From positions 124,001 to 188,000 of the forward strand of contig NZ_LLYY01000007.1 of assembly GCF_001484965.1 (NCBI RefSeq): DNA of 64,000 bases, written 5' to 3'. Source of the stretch: Shouchella shacheensis. Its GTDB lineage: Bacteria; Bacillota; Bacilli; Bacillales; Bacillaceae_D. The translations under genes and the position numbers were made by a program. Below are positions 34,892-43,222 of this stretch, piece after piece (the stretch's first letter is position 1; every line of letters begins with the position of its first letter). The notes under the pieces were generated by a model. It worked only from the letters and a program-made list of their open reading frames with translations. It did no database searches and was not told the DNA's origin.

Positions 34892-35590
34892 TTGAAAATA
34901 GAGAGAAAAAAAGTTTCCATGCAGGTATTTGACCAGATTAAGAAAATGATTAAAGAAGAAAAGCTTAAGCCAGGGGATCGGCTGCCGCCGGAAAGTCATT
35001 TCACGGAATTATTTGGGGTGAGCAGAACGCCTATCCGGGAAGCTTTAAGTGTGCTTGAAGCAAGCGGTCTTATTGCATCGAAGCAGGGTGGGGGAAGTGT
35101 CATCCAGTCCATTCAAGCATCAAATTTAATGGAAGAAATGCATTTCGAATTTCTTGACCCTCAGGATGTGATTCACTTGCTCGAAACACGAATCGTTCTC
35201 GAATCTGGCGCTGCTTATTATGCAGCTGATCGGCGCTCGGAAGAAGATCTTATCGCCATTATGAAGGCGTATCAGGGTGTCATTGCCCAGCAAACACAAG
35301 GAGAAGTCGGTCATAAGGAGGACGTTGCCTTTCATCAGAGTATTGTTAAAGCAGCCCATAATCCAGTGTTGGAACAGTCGATGCAGAGCGTATCTACGCT
35401 ATATGAGAAAGCGGTGGAATACTCGCTCGCAAAGAATATCGGCTGGGAAGAAAAGCGTACACAAGTTCACAGTGAGCATGAGTCCATCATGCATTTCATT
35501 GAAAACAAGCGGCCGGATGATGCCTTTACTGCCATGAAGAATCATTTAATGAATGCCAAACGCAAGCTTGAGAATCGAAACACCCTATAA
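34892..35590 (+). CDS. FadR-subfamily GntR transcriptional regulator
   Basis: 232 residues. The N-terminal winged helix (VFDQIKKMIKEEKLKPGDRLP then FGVSRTPIREALSVLEASGL) is followed by an FCD all-helical effector domain with metal/ligand residues (ETRIVLESGAA, FHQSIVKAAHN, SEHESIMHFIENKRPDDAF). The FCD group usually senses organic acids such as lactate, glycolate or gluconate, which agrees with GlcDF downstream. It starts with TTG 34892 behind AAAGGAG. It probably acts on the palindrome at 33452-33470. Confidence 0.9.
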   Translation: MKIERKKVSMQVFDQIKKMIKEEKLKPGDRLPPESHFTELFGVSRTPIREALSVLEASGLIASKQGGGSVIQSIQASNLMEEMHFEFLDPQDVIHLLETRIVLESGAAYYAADRRSEEDLIAIMKAYQGVIAQQTQGEVGHKEDVAFHQSIVKAAHNPVLEQSMQSVSTLYEKAVEYSLAKNIGWEEKRTQVHSEHESIMHFIENKRPDDAFTAMKNHLMNAKRKLENRNTL

Positions 35591-35610
35591 CCCAAAGGAG
35601 ATGGAAGATT

Positions 35611-36534
35611 ATGATCGAAAAGAAACGATCTTTTTATAGTGAAGGCTGTTTGTTGCAGGGGACGCTTTACCTTCCGGACGATGCATCAGCGGAAAGGCCA
35701 AAACCGGCCATCATTCCGAATTCAGGCTACCAAGGATTTAATGAATTCTATCCAAAGATGTTTGCCAAGAAGCTTACAGAGGCGGGGTACGTCTGCCTTG
35801 GGTTTGATTATCGTGGTTTTGCAGACAGTGAAGGTGAAAAAGGAAAAGTCTTGATTGAGCAGCAGGTGGAAGACATTCACAATGCTGTGACGTTCCTTCA
35901 ACTACAAGAAGAAGTGGACCATAAGAAAATCGGCTTGCTCGGCTGGGGAATGGGAGCTGCCAATGTGCTCCTTGCGACAGAACGAAACGAGAATGTATCG
36001 GCTGTAGCTGCGCTGAATGGCTTTTACAATGGAGAGCGCTGGTTGAAGTCCATCCATAGCTATCAGGAATGGATGCAGATTCTTGAGGACGTCAAAGCCG
36101 ATCGGATCCAACGGGTGGTGGAGGGGGGATCTCGTCTTGCAGACACATTTCTCCATTATCCTCTTGATCCTGCAACGAGTAGCTATGTTGAAAAAGAACT
36201 GGCTTCTGTCTATGGGTTTGGCCACCAGACGCGCGTTCAGTTCACAGAGTCGATCATCAATCTGAATGTCGAGAAGGTTGTCAACCACATTTCGCCAACA
36301 CCAATCTTTATTGGTCATGGGGTTGACAATCTGCTTCATCCGTATGAGGAGGGCCTTTCCGTCTATGAAGCAGCGGCATCGCCAAAGACCTTCTATACGA
36401 TTGAAGGAAAGCACAACGACTTTATGTATAGCGATCATCCAGAATTTGTCGAGCTCTCGAAGCAGCTTTGTGCCTTTTATGAAGAAGCGTTTAGCCAAAA
36501 CCAAAATGCTCCACGGAAGGTGTCCGTCCGGTGA
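35611..36534 (+). CDS. Alpha/beta-hydrolase-fold protein lacking the nucleophile serine
   Basis: A 307-residue dienelactone-hydrolase/YcjY-like alpha/beta hydrolase. The fold is intact: GFDYRGFADSEGE after strand 4, the nucleophile-elbow position, then the acid region IFIGHGVDNLLHPYE and the histidine in EGKHNDFMY. However the elbow reads GWGMG (residues 111-115, codons near 35941-35955) instead of GxSxG, so Gly113 replaces the catalytic Ser. Either it is not an ester hydrolase, or it uses another mechanism such as a lyase, or it is a binding protein. AAAGGAG precedes the ATG and the stop overlaps the next start. The surrounding operon is intact, so decay is unlikely. Confidence 0.85.
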   Translation: MIEKKRSFYSEGCLLQGTLYLPDDASAERPKPAIIPNSGYQGFNEFYPKMFAKKLTEAGYVCLGFDYRGFADSEGEKGKVLIEQQVEDIHNAVTFLQLQEEVDHKKIGLLGWGMGAANVLLATERNENVSAVAALNGFYNGERWLKSIHSYQEWMQILEDVKADRIQRVVEGGSRLADTFLHYPLDPATSSYVEKELASVYGFGHQTRVQFTESIINLNVEKVVNHISPTPIFIGHGVDNLLHPYEEGLSVYEAAASPKTFYTIEGKHNDFMYSDHPEFVELSKQLCAFYEEAFSQNQNAPRKVSVR

Positions 36535-37412
36535 GCAAACAGTGGAACCCTCTTTTAAAAGATGCAATTGAACTTCATGCTCACTCGGCGCCAAGTATTT
36601 TCCCGCGCAGACAAACGGACGGGGAATTGCTCAAAGATGTGTCCCACTCACAAATGGGTGGGATCGTCATTAAAGCACATGAAGGGGCCTCTTACGACCG
36701 TGCGACGCTGCTTCGAGAACAATACCCGCACCTCCAGGTCCACGGCGGCTTAGTGTGCAACTTATTTACGGGCGGGGTAACGGCCGTGTCTGTTGATATG
36801 GCGCTAAGGATGGGCGCCTCCATCATTTGGATGCCTACGCTTTCTGCCAAGCAGCACCAGCGTTATTTTGCCGCTCATTCCAAGCCGAATATCTTCAATA
36901 GCGAAGAAGCGTTGGACGACACGTATGAAGGCTTAACGGTTGTAGAAAATGGGCGAGTCAAAGATGAAGTGAAACGAGTGCTTGAGCTCATTGCCAAACA
37001 CGACGCTGTGCTCGCCACGGGTCATTTGGAAGCGAAGGAAGTGCTCGTTTTAGTGGAAGAGGCGAAAAAGCTCGGCGTCGAACGCATTCTCATCCAACAC
37101 GCCGACTTAGGAATTGCTCCTTTAACATTGGAAGAGCAGAGACATCTCGCATCACGCGGGTGCCTGATTGAGAAATGCTATCTGGCCTGTAGTGATGATT
37201 TCAATGATCTGACCATCACAGACATGGCAAACTCAATACGAGGGTTGGGTGCCGAGCATTGTGCATTGGTCACAGACTATGGCCAAGCGCATCACATGCC
37301 GGTAGTAGAGGCCCTGCAATCATTTATTGAAAAACTTTTGAACGAAGGCATGACAGAGGCAGAGGTTCAACAAATGGTGGTACACAACCCTCGAAGACTT
37401 TTAGTAAAGTAG
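36531..37412 (+). CDS. DUF6282-like metal-dependent hydrolase
   Basis: A 293-residue amidohydrolase-like TIM-barrel protein. ELHAHSAPSIFPR gives the HxH metal pair near the N-terminus. Later landmarks are VIKAHEGAS, LATGHLEAKE, LIQHADLGIA and VTDYGQAHHMP, all histidine/aspartate positions of a metallo-hydrolase. It starts with GTG 36531 overlapping the stop of the preceding gene, so the two are translationally coupled. I recall this family as DUF6282, without a known substrate. In this operon it could open a lactone, cyclic amide or ester formed from the imported acid. Confidence 0.75.
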   Translation: MSKQWNPLLKDAIELHAHSAPSIFPRRQTDGELLKDVSHSQMGGIVIKAHEGASYDRATLLREQYPHLQVHGGLVCNLFTGGVTAVSVDMALRMGASIIWMPTLSAKQHQRYFAAHSKPNIFNSEEALDDTYEGLTVVENGRVKDEVKRVLELIAKHDAVLATGHLEAKEVLVLVEEAKKLGVERILIQHADLGIAPLTLEEQRHLASRGCLIEKCYLACSDDFNDLTITDMANSIRGLGAEHCALVTDYGQAHHMPVVEALQSFIEKLLNEGMTEAEVQQMVVHNPRRLLVK

Positions 37413-37418
37413 AGGGAG

Positions 37419-38831
37419 ATGACGATGGAAAAGGATTGGGTGCAAGAATTAACGATGATCTTAGGGGAAGCGAAAGTTCAGACGAGCGTCGCCGATGTGC
37501 ACAGCTATAGTTTTGACGGATCGTTTGGCGAATATGTGCCCGAAGCAGTGGTTCATGTCTCGAGCACAGAAGATGTGTGCCAGGTGATGAAGGTAGCGAA
37601 TGCCTATAAAGTGCCTGTCACACCAAGGGGGCAGGGGACTTGCTTAAGCGGCGGTCCCCTTCCTGTCCATGGCGGCATCGTTCTCGATACGAGCCAATGG
37701 CCTTCCAGCGTGGAGATCTTTCCTGATGACTTAATCGCTCGCGTCTCTCCAGGAACGTTGACGTCCACCATTCATGAGGCCGCCGCCCAGCATGGATTGA
37801 TGTATCCGCCAGATCCAAGCAGTGCCCACGTCTCCACCATTGGAGGCAATCTTGCTGAGAATTCCGGCGGCCCCAGAGGGTTGAAGTACGGCGTGACGAA
37901 GGACTACGTGCTTGGTCTTGAGGTGGTCACACCTGAAGGGGAAGTGATGCGGACGGGAGGAAAGACGATTAAGAACGTTACGGGCATTGACTTAACGAAG
38001 CTGATTGTCGGTTCAGAGGGAATTCTAGGCGTGATTACAGAGGCGACGCTGAAACTGGTCCCCGCTCCTCCAGCTCTCCAAACGATGATGGCCGCTTTTG
38101 ACAGCATGAGAGCCGCCGGAGAAGCGATATCGAAGACGCTTGTCTCCGAGATTCTTCCGTCGAAAATGGAGTTCATTGACAAAGCCTGTGCGCGGGCAGT
38201 TGAGAACTATCAACCGTCGGGCCTGCCGATAGACGCGGAAGCCATCTTGATTATTGAGCTCGACGGACACCCCGCTGCGATTCAAGAAGAGGCAGAGAAA
38301 GTGGAACGGGTGATGATGGAGCTAGGGGCAAAAATGGTGATCATGCCCCAGAGTGCAGCGGAAGCCGCTGAAATTTGGAAGGCGAGGAAGCTTGTCTCTC
38401 CGGCCATCGCGAAAATTAAGCCGACCAAAGTGAGTGAGGATGCGACTGTTCCACGAAGCAAGATTCCAGAGATGATGGAAAAGCTTGCGGCCATCCGTGA
38501 AAACTACGGCATTGAGCTCGTCGTATTTGGTCATGCGGGGGACGGGAATCTACATCCTAACATTTTATGTGACAAGCGTGATAAAGAGGAGATGCAGCGA
38601 GTTGAGCTTGCGGTTGCGGAGATTTTTCAGGCGGCAATTGACCTTGGAGGAACGCTTTCAGGCGAACACGGCATTGGCACGATGAAATCACCTTTTCTGG
38701 AGGATGAAATCGGTCTAACAGGAGTGGATATGATGAAACGAATCAAGCAAGCCTGGGATCCGAACGGCATTATGAACCCGGGAAAAGTATTCGCCGAGGA
38801 AGGGCAAAGGCTGGTTCTGACCCATGACTGA
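37419..38831 (+). CDS. GlcD-type FAD-linked (R)-2-hydroxyacid dehydrogenase subunit
   Basis: A 470-residue FAD-binding oxidoreductase of the glycolate oxidase/D-lactate dehydrogenase type. The PCMH FAD domain shows VTPRGQGTCLSGGPLPVHGG, STIGGNLAENSGGPRGLKYG and LIVGSEGILGVITEATL. The C-terminal substrate domain ends with FGHAGDGNLHPN and GGTLSGEHGIGTMK. It oxidises a 2-hydroxyacid to the 2-oxoacid and passes electrons to the Fe-S subunit that overlaps its 3' end. The exact hydroxyacid is unknown. Confidence 0.9.
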   Translation: MTMEKDWVQELTMILGEAKVQTSVADVHSYSFDGSFGEYVPEAVVHVSSTEDVCQVMKVANAYKVPVTPRGQGTCLSGGPLPVHGGIVLDTSQWPSSVEIFPDDLIARVSPGTLTSTIHEAAAQHGLMYPPDPSSAHVSTIGGNLAENSGGPRGLKYGVTKDYVLGLEVVTPEGEVMRTGGKTIKNVTGIDLTKLIVGSEGILGVITEATLKLVPAPPALQTMMAAFDSMRAAGEAISKTLVSEILPSKMEFIDKACARAVENYQPSGLPIDAEAILIIELDGHPAAIQEEAEKVERVMMELGAKMVIMPQSAAEAAEIWKARKLVSPAIAKIKPTKVSEDATVPRSKIPEMMEKLAAIRENYGIELVVFGHAGDGNLHPNILCDKRDKEEMQRVELAVAEIFQAAIDLGGTLSGEHGIGTMKSPFLEDEIGLTGVDMMKRIKQAWDPNGIMNPGKVFAEEGQRLVLTHD

Positions 38832-40137
38832 GCAGATTAGTTTAAAAGAGTTGATGAATTACGAGAAGACGTTTGACTGCGTTCAATGTGGGTATTGTCT
38901 GCCTGCCTGTCCGACGTACGAAACGATGGCCTCCGAGAAGCATTCCCCGAGGGGACGCATTCAGCTAATGAAGCTGGCCGCAGAGGAAAAAATTACACTG
39001 GACGACATGGAAGACTCTATCAATAAGTGCCTGGGTTGTATGGCTTGTACCACCGTCTGCCCAACCAATGTTCAATACGGAAGTCTACTCGAAGGGGCGA
39101 AACATGCCATAGAATCGAGCAAATCAAAGTCTGGCGTTCAGAAAAAAACGGAGAAACTTTTATTCGACACGCTTATACCTTCCACCAAAGGCATGAATGC
39201 GCTTGGAAACGCCACATGGCTTTATCAAGCGACCGGCTTGCAAAAGATGGCGCAGAAACTCAAACTTACTTCGATCGCCCCTCTTCACCTCGGGCAATTC
39301 GAGCGCGTCCTGCCGCCGATGCCGACGCCAAAAGAGCGGAAAGCAAGAGTCAGCTTTATGCAGGCGCAGCAAGAAGAGAAAATGAAGGTAGCCTTTTTCA
39401 CTGGCTGCATCATGGACAGCCTATTTTTCACGATTAATGAGCAGTCGATGGAGTTGCTCACAAGAGCGGGGGCCACGGTCGTTGTGCCAGAATCACAAAC
39501 ATGCTGTGGCGCGTTGCACGCCCATGCGGGAAGGCACGAGCAGGCCATCGTGCGCGCGAAGCAAAACATTGAAATGCTTGAGAACGAAGAGGTTGTCTAC
39601 ATCGTGAACAATGCAGGAGGCTGCGGCGCGCAGATGGTTCAATACGACAAACTATTTGAGGAAGGGTCGGACTGGCATCGCCGCGCTCTCCAATTTGTAG
39701 AGAAGGTTAGAGACATTACGCAGGTACTCGTGGAGCTTGACGGGCTGGACTACACAACATCCCTCCAGCAAACGGTGACGTATCAGCCTTCCTGCCATAT
39801 GAGCAATGTGCAGCGGGTGGTGGATGAACCAAAGGCGTTAATGAAACAAATCCCCGGCCTGCGCCTACAAGAAATGCAGGATCCTCATTTCTGCTGCGGC
39901 TCGGCTGGCATCTACAACATTGTCCAATACGACGAATCGATGAAGATCCTTGATCGGAAAATGAGCGATGTCAAAGAAACGGAGTCATCCGCAATTGTTA
40001 CGACAAACCCTGGCTGTCTTCTGCAAATGAAACTAGGAGCAGAGCGGGAGGGAACGGGGCAGCGAGGGATCCACCTTGTCGAGCTCTTAATGGAAGCGGA
40101 CCCTCAGCCGAAGAAGGCAAAGCAGGAGAGCCTATGA
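38824..40137 (+). CDS. GlcF-type iron-sulfur subunit
   Basis: A 437-residue Fe-S oxidoreductase. Two 4Fe-4S ferredoxin motifs are at the N-terminus (CVQCGYCLPACPTY and CLGCMACTTVCPT), followed by two CCG domains (CCGALHAHAG and CCGSAGIYNI). It forms the electron-transfer partner of the GlcD-type flavoprotein, whose stop it overlaps by 8 bases, and probably delivers electrons to menaquinone at the membrane. It is the last gene of the operon, followed directly by a terminator. Confidence 0.9.
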   Translation: MTEQISLKELMNYEKTFDCVQCGYCLPACPTYETMASEKHSPRGRIQLMKLAAEEKITLDDMEDSINKCLGCMACTTVCPTNVQYGSLLEGAKHAIESSKSKSGVQKKTEKLLFDTLIPSTKGMNALGNATWLYQATGLQKMAQKLKLTSIAPLHLGQFERVLPPMPTPKERKARVSFMQAQQEEKMKVAFFTGCIMDSLFFTINEQSMELLTRAGATVVVPESQTCCGALHAHAGRHEQAIVRAKQNIEMLENEEVVYIVNNAGGCGAQMVQYDKLFEEGSDWHRRALQFVEKVRDITQVLVELDGLDYTTSLQQTVTYQPSCHMSNVQRVVDEPKALMKQIPGLRLQEMQDPHFCCGSAGIYNIVQYDESMKILDRKMSDVKETESSAIVTTNPGCLLQMKLGAEREGTGQRGIHLVELLMEADPQPKKAKQESL

Positions 40138-40143
40138 TGCTTC

Positions 40144-40188
40144 GCTTGCCGACACCTTCAAGTAGAAGACTGTCGGCGAGCTTTTTTG
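40144..40188 (+). terminator. Rho-independent terminator of the GlcDF operon
   Basis: GCTTGCCGACA (40144-40154) pairs with TGTCGGCGAGC (40171-40181), followed by six T. A repeat element starts nine bases after the T-run. Confidence 0.9.
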
Positions 40189-40196
40189 TTAGTTAT

Positions 40197-40762
40197 TCAA
40201 CTTTCGGACACGAAAAGTGCACCTCACCCACTGGTATAAGGGAATTAGGTGCAGCTATTCTCAATAGGATCGAGCTTCAATCCGACAAGAGGAGCGCTCA
40301 TTCGGACAGGAAGGAGCTTCAATCCGACAAGAGGAGCGCTCATTCGGATAGGAGGGAGCTTCAATCCGACAGGAGAAGCGCTCATTCGGACAGGAGGGAG
40401 CCTCATTCCGACAGGAGAAGCGCTCATTCGGACAGGATCGAGCTTCAATCCGACAAGAGGAGCGCTCATTCGGACAGGAGGGAGCTTCAATCCGACAAGA
40501 GGAGCGCTCATTCGGACAGGAGGGAGCTTCAATCCGACAGGAGAAGCGCTCATCCGGACAGGAGGGAGCTTCAATCCGACAGGAGAAGCGCTCATCCGGA
40601 CAGGAGGGAGCTTCAATCCGACAGGAGAAGCGTTCAATCGGACAGGAGGGAGCCTCATTCCGACAGGAGAAGTGCTCATCCCAGGAGACGCAACAATCCC
40701 CAGGGCTCTCTCCAACCAGCGAGCAACAGGGAATCCACTGTATTTTCAACTCCGAAAGTTGA
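40197..40762. repeat. Inverted-repeat-bounded element with about ten 42-bp tandem units
   Basis: The ends are the same 12-base inverted repeats as in the 29883-30053 element (40197-40208 and 40751-40762). The left arm with the TGCACCT/AGGTGCA hairpin is almost identical. Between about 40264 and 40683 lie some ten 42-base units, each made of two related 21-mers (one with GAGCTTCAATCC, one with GAGCGCTCATTCGG, both containing GACAGGAG or GACAAGAG). Units differ at a few bases and show a higher-order order. Long open frames in several phases here are by-products of a stop-free 42-base period, not genes. Confidence 0.9.
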
Positions 40763-40887
40763 GTTAGTTAACTCAACGTGTAAAGGGGATCAGTGGGCCA
40801 CCTGTCGGGTTCAGCCTCCCTTTATAGTTGAAGACTTTTCCCTCTATTTCGCCTTGTTTACGAACGCTACTTTTTGCATCAAGCGGC

Positions 40888-40909
40888 TTTAATTAAACGT
40901 TTGATTAAA
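40888..40909. promoter_or_regulatory. 22-bp AAACGTTT-centred palindrome, copy 2
   Basis: Differs by one base from the site at 8532-8553 and is symmetric apart from a single pair. No intact gene follows closely. A copy of the 23-base hairpin repeat lies 114 bases downstream. Confidence 0.45.
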
Positions 40910-41023
40910 CCATGGGTTTGGGTTCATTAGGATTTAATTGCGCTAAGGAGCAAAGGATAAATGCAATGTGCTCGGACGTACGAGAACGCATAGTGTACTT
41001 TGCGAAATGAGGCCGAGACAAAA

Positions 41024-41046
41024 GGGTGAGCAACGGATGCTCACCC
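41024..41046. repeat. 23-bp palindromic hairpin repeat, copy 3
   Basis: Variant of the repeats at 8634 and 20261 (GGGTGAGCA stem, TGCTCACCC return). It is the first of several adjacent hairpins in a noncoding stretch. Confidence 0.65.
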
Positions 41047-41590
41047 CTGGGGGCAAGAGCCCTTCCACGAGGAAGTGGGGCACCTTGCCAAGGCGACGTG
41101 TAGACGCACACGATGATATAGTTTTTTTCGTTCTTGTCAGGGAGGAGAGTTGCGCAGTTGTTAAGGACTGCCGTCTCGAAGACGGCAGCCTTTCAACATC
41201 ATAGGCAGCGAGCGTCCATCACCGGCCGTGAACCCACTCGCGCCACCCCTGTTCGACCACCCTACAGAAAGAAGGTATCGCCACGGCGATAAACTTCCAT
41301 AAGAACCCGTCTTGGCCTTGTAATGCAAGATGGCTATAACGAACAAGATAGTCCTATTGTGCGATGAACTGGTAGCGGTGTCAAGAGCCAGAGAGGGAGT
41401 GGAGCATGCCACTTTATCCTGAGCCTGCTTTTAAAACGTACACAGAAAATAAGCCCTCCTTGGCCGTGTAGGCATTCAGAAGAGAAAAGGGTTTAAAAAC
41501 CAAACAGAAGTGGTATAAGGATAGTGAGAAAGGGGCTTCTCTCGTGGCTGAATCACAAGAGAAGCCAACCTACATTTTAATGAAGGAGAA
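41047..41590. other. Noncoding stretch with clustered hairpins
   Basis: No credible gene. Small perfect hairpins follow one another: CTTCC/GGAAG near 41058-41071, CGTGT/ACACG near 41097-41112 and CTGCCGTCT/AGACGGCAG at 41167-41187. Further on are GC-rich segments to about 41410. An 83-codon minus-strand frame (41161-41412) is low-complexity and lacks a ribosome binding site. The region could encode a structured RNA or be the remnant of a mobile intron or element; I cannot decide. The last 60 bases are the promoter region of the OsmC gene. Confidence 0.35.
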
Positions 41591-41596
41591 TAAATA

Positions 41597-42037
41597 ATGG
41601 CAGACAAAATGACATTTCAAGTCAACAGTACCTCAGAAGGCATGAGAACGGATATAGAAGCGGGGCAACACAAAATCGCCATTGATGAGCCGGAAAACAT
41701 GGGTGGGAAAGACAGTGCAACAGATCCCTTGTCTACGCTCCTTGGTTCCCTGGCAGGATGTGAAAATGTCATCGCCAACCTTGTCGCAAAAGACATCCAT
41801 TTTGACCTCCAAGGCATTTCCTTTGATATCAAAGGTGAGCTTGATCCAAGAGGGTTAATGGGCGATCCTGATGTTCGTCCTTACTTTCAAAAAGTAAGCA
41901 TCGAAGCCAACGTTCAAACAAGTGAAACCGAGGAGCGCATTCAAGAACTGCAAGAGAAAACAGATCAGCGGTGTCCGGTATATACCACCTTAGAAGCTGC
42001 GGGCGTGGAACTACACGCAAATTGGCGTAAAGCCTAG
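41597..42037 (+). CDS. OsmC/Ohr-family protein
   Basis: A 146-residue OsmC-like protein. Usual features are the glycine- and aspartate-rich region DPLSTLLGSLAGCENV, with the first redox cysteine at the helix start, and a second Cys in TDQRCPVYTTLEAAG. Many members reduce organic hydroperoxides with these two cysteines; others act on small thiol or sulfur metabolites. AAGGAG precedes the ATG. It is a single-gene unit with a terminator about 175 bases on. Confidence 0.85.
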   Translation: MADKMTFQVNSTSEGMRTDIEAGQHKIAIDEPENMGGKDSATDPLSTLLGSLAGCENVIANLVAKDIHFDLQGISFDIKGELDPRGLMGDPDVRPYFQKVSIEANVQTSETEERIQELQEKTDQRCPVYTTLEAAGVELHANWRKA

Positions 42038-42079
42038 CATTAAACGACGGAAATTATTACTCAATTTGCTGAATCGAAC

Positions 42080-42166
42080 GTCGGGGCAAGAGAGGGAACT
42101 TTGAGGCAACGCGCCGGACCCTTGGGGCAAAGCACCGAAATTTCGGGACAAAAGAGCGATCTCTTT
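42080..42166. repeat. Degenerate GGGGCAA tandem repeat
   Basis: About four imperfect units of roughly 22 bases, each with a GGGGCAA/GAGGCAA/GGGACAA core followed by CGCCGG- or CACCGA-like sequence. An inverted partner (GGCGCGTTGCCCCAA) lies near 42388-42402. It resembles in style, but not in sequence, the array at 40197. Confidence 0.5.
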
Positions 42167-42211
42167 TGAACGTAAGAGTCGCCGGAGGTACTAGGCATAG
42201 GGTAAGAGGTT

Positions 42212-42247
42212 AAGAGCATCTTCCGCATATGGGGAGATGCTCTTTTC
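42212..42247 (+). terminator. Rho-independent terminator
   Basis: AAGAGCATCT pairs with AGATGCTCTT, followed by TTCTTG. It is probably the end of the OsmC transcript. Confidence 0.75.
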
Positions 42248-42557
42248 TTGATGAGCTCTGCCTAGAGAAGCTCAATACGAAAGGGTTTGCGCATTGCCTC
42301 TCCTCTGGAAAAGGTAAATTAACGAATGTCTTTTGAAAGCCGATGGACTCAATTCGCCTTGTTGTTTGACTTATCCTGTCTTTGAGGAGGCGCGTTGCCC
42401 CAATGAAGCCAGGGAAGAGATGGCGAGCCCCCGCCTTTAAGGTCGAACGAAAAGAGACACCTAGCTAAAGGTGCCCCTTTCGTGCGAGCACGAAAACTGT
42501 TTAAAGACGTTGCCCGCCATTTAAGTTCGATACATAGAGACCGTTAAGCGTTTCAAC

Positions 42558-43067
42558 TCAGACGCCTTCTTCCTCCTGAAAATCTCGTTTCGCAAGTTCT
42601 AGTTCATAGACGTACAAGGCATTGGCATCATCCTTAATACGTTCCAGATACTCAATGTGCGTATCAAACATCGCTTCTTCCTCCACTTGTTCATCCAGGA
42701 ACCAATTCAGAAAGGAGAGGGTCTGGTGTTCTCTTTCTTCCCAAGCTAGGTCTGAGAGCGCGTAGAAGTTTTTTGTTACCTGCTTTTCCTGCTCAAGTCC
42801 AGCTTTAAAAGTCGCCAGCAGACTCTCATAGTCACTGTAAGGCTGAGTGATCGCGCCAAAAACCGCTTTATGGCCACGGTCATTTAAAAAATTGTAGATC
42901 TTCATGCCATGATACCGTTCTTCTTTGGCCTGCTGAACGTAGAAATTGGCGAAGCCGTTGTAGCTTTTATCATTGCAATAAGCGGCCATGGCCATGTATT
43001 CATGAGCGGCTTGAAACTCGTGATTCATTTGATCGTTCAGTGCGTCGGCAATTTTTTTGGATAACAT
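42558..43067 (-). CDS. ftnA: Ferritin
   Basis: A 169-residue non-haem ferritin. The ferroxidase-centre ligands appear in order: Glu17 ([13 protein letters not shown]), Glu and His in [12 protein letters not shown], the Glu of [11 protein letters not shown], and [10 protein letters not shown]. The four-helix length is normal for bacterial FtnA. It oxidises Fe(II) and stores the mineral in a 24-mer shell. GGAGGATACC precedes the ATG. It stands alone between intergenic repeats and the GAF/PucR regulator. Confidence 0.93.
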   Translation of the reverse strand: MLSKKIADALNDQMNHEFQAAHEYMAMAAYCNDKSYNGFANFYVQQAKEERYHGMKIYNFLNDRGHKAVFGAITQPYSDYESLLATFKAGLEQEKQVTKNFYALSDLAWEEREHQTLSFLNWFLDEQVEEEAMFDTHIEYLERIKDDANALYVYELELAKRDFQEEEGV

Positions 43068-43222
43068 TGGTATCCTCCTTTTTCTTCATTAGGGTTCTAT
43101 ACCCTCATTTTTCGTTCTCTAACCTTGATTATTGGCAAAGGAATGAATGGAGGCTTCGCTCTTGCGATGGCAGAAAAGGGCGCTTTACAAAGAAAATGAT
43201 AAAGAGCCCCCAGTCCTAAATT

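Noticed and set aside
40194-40770. CRISPR array at the tandem repeats
   Set aside because: Repeats are contiguous 21/42-mers without unique spacers, and no cas genes are present.
40134-40892. Long open frames on both strands (156-252 codons) with 14-residue repeats rich in Arg, Ser and Asp
   Set aside because: They arise because a 42-base tandem repeat has no stop in several phases. There is no ribosome binding site and no family match, and the frames exist on both strands at once.
41000-41200. Known riboswitch
   Set aside because: The hairpins do not match any class I can recognise by eye, and the OsmC gene starts about 400 bases away.
41161-41412. 83-codon minus-strand frame
   Set aside because: Low-complexity composition, no ribosome binding site, and it overlaps a perfect 9-base-stem hairpin. 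More likely noncoding.
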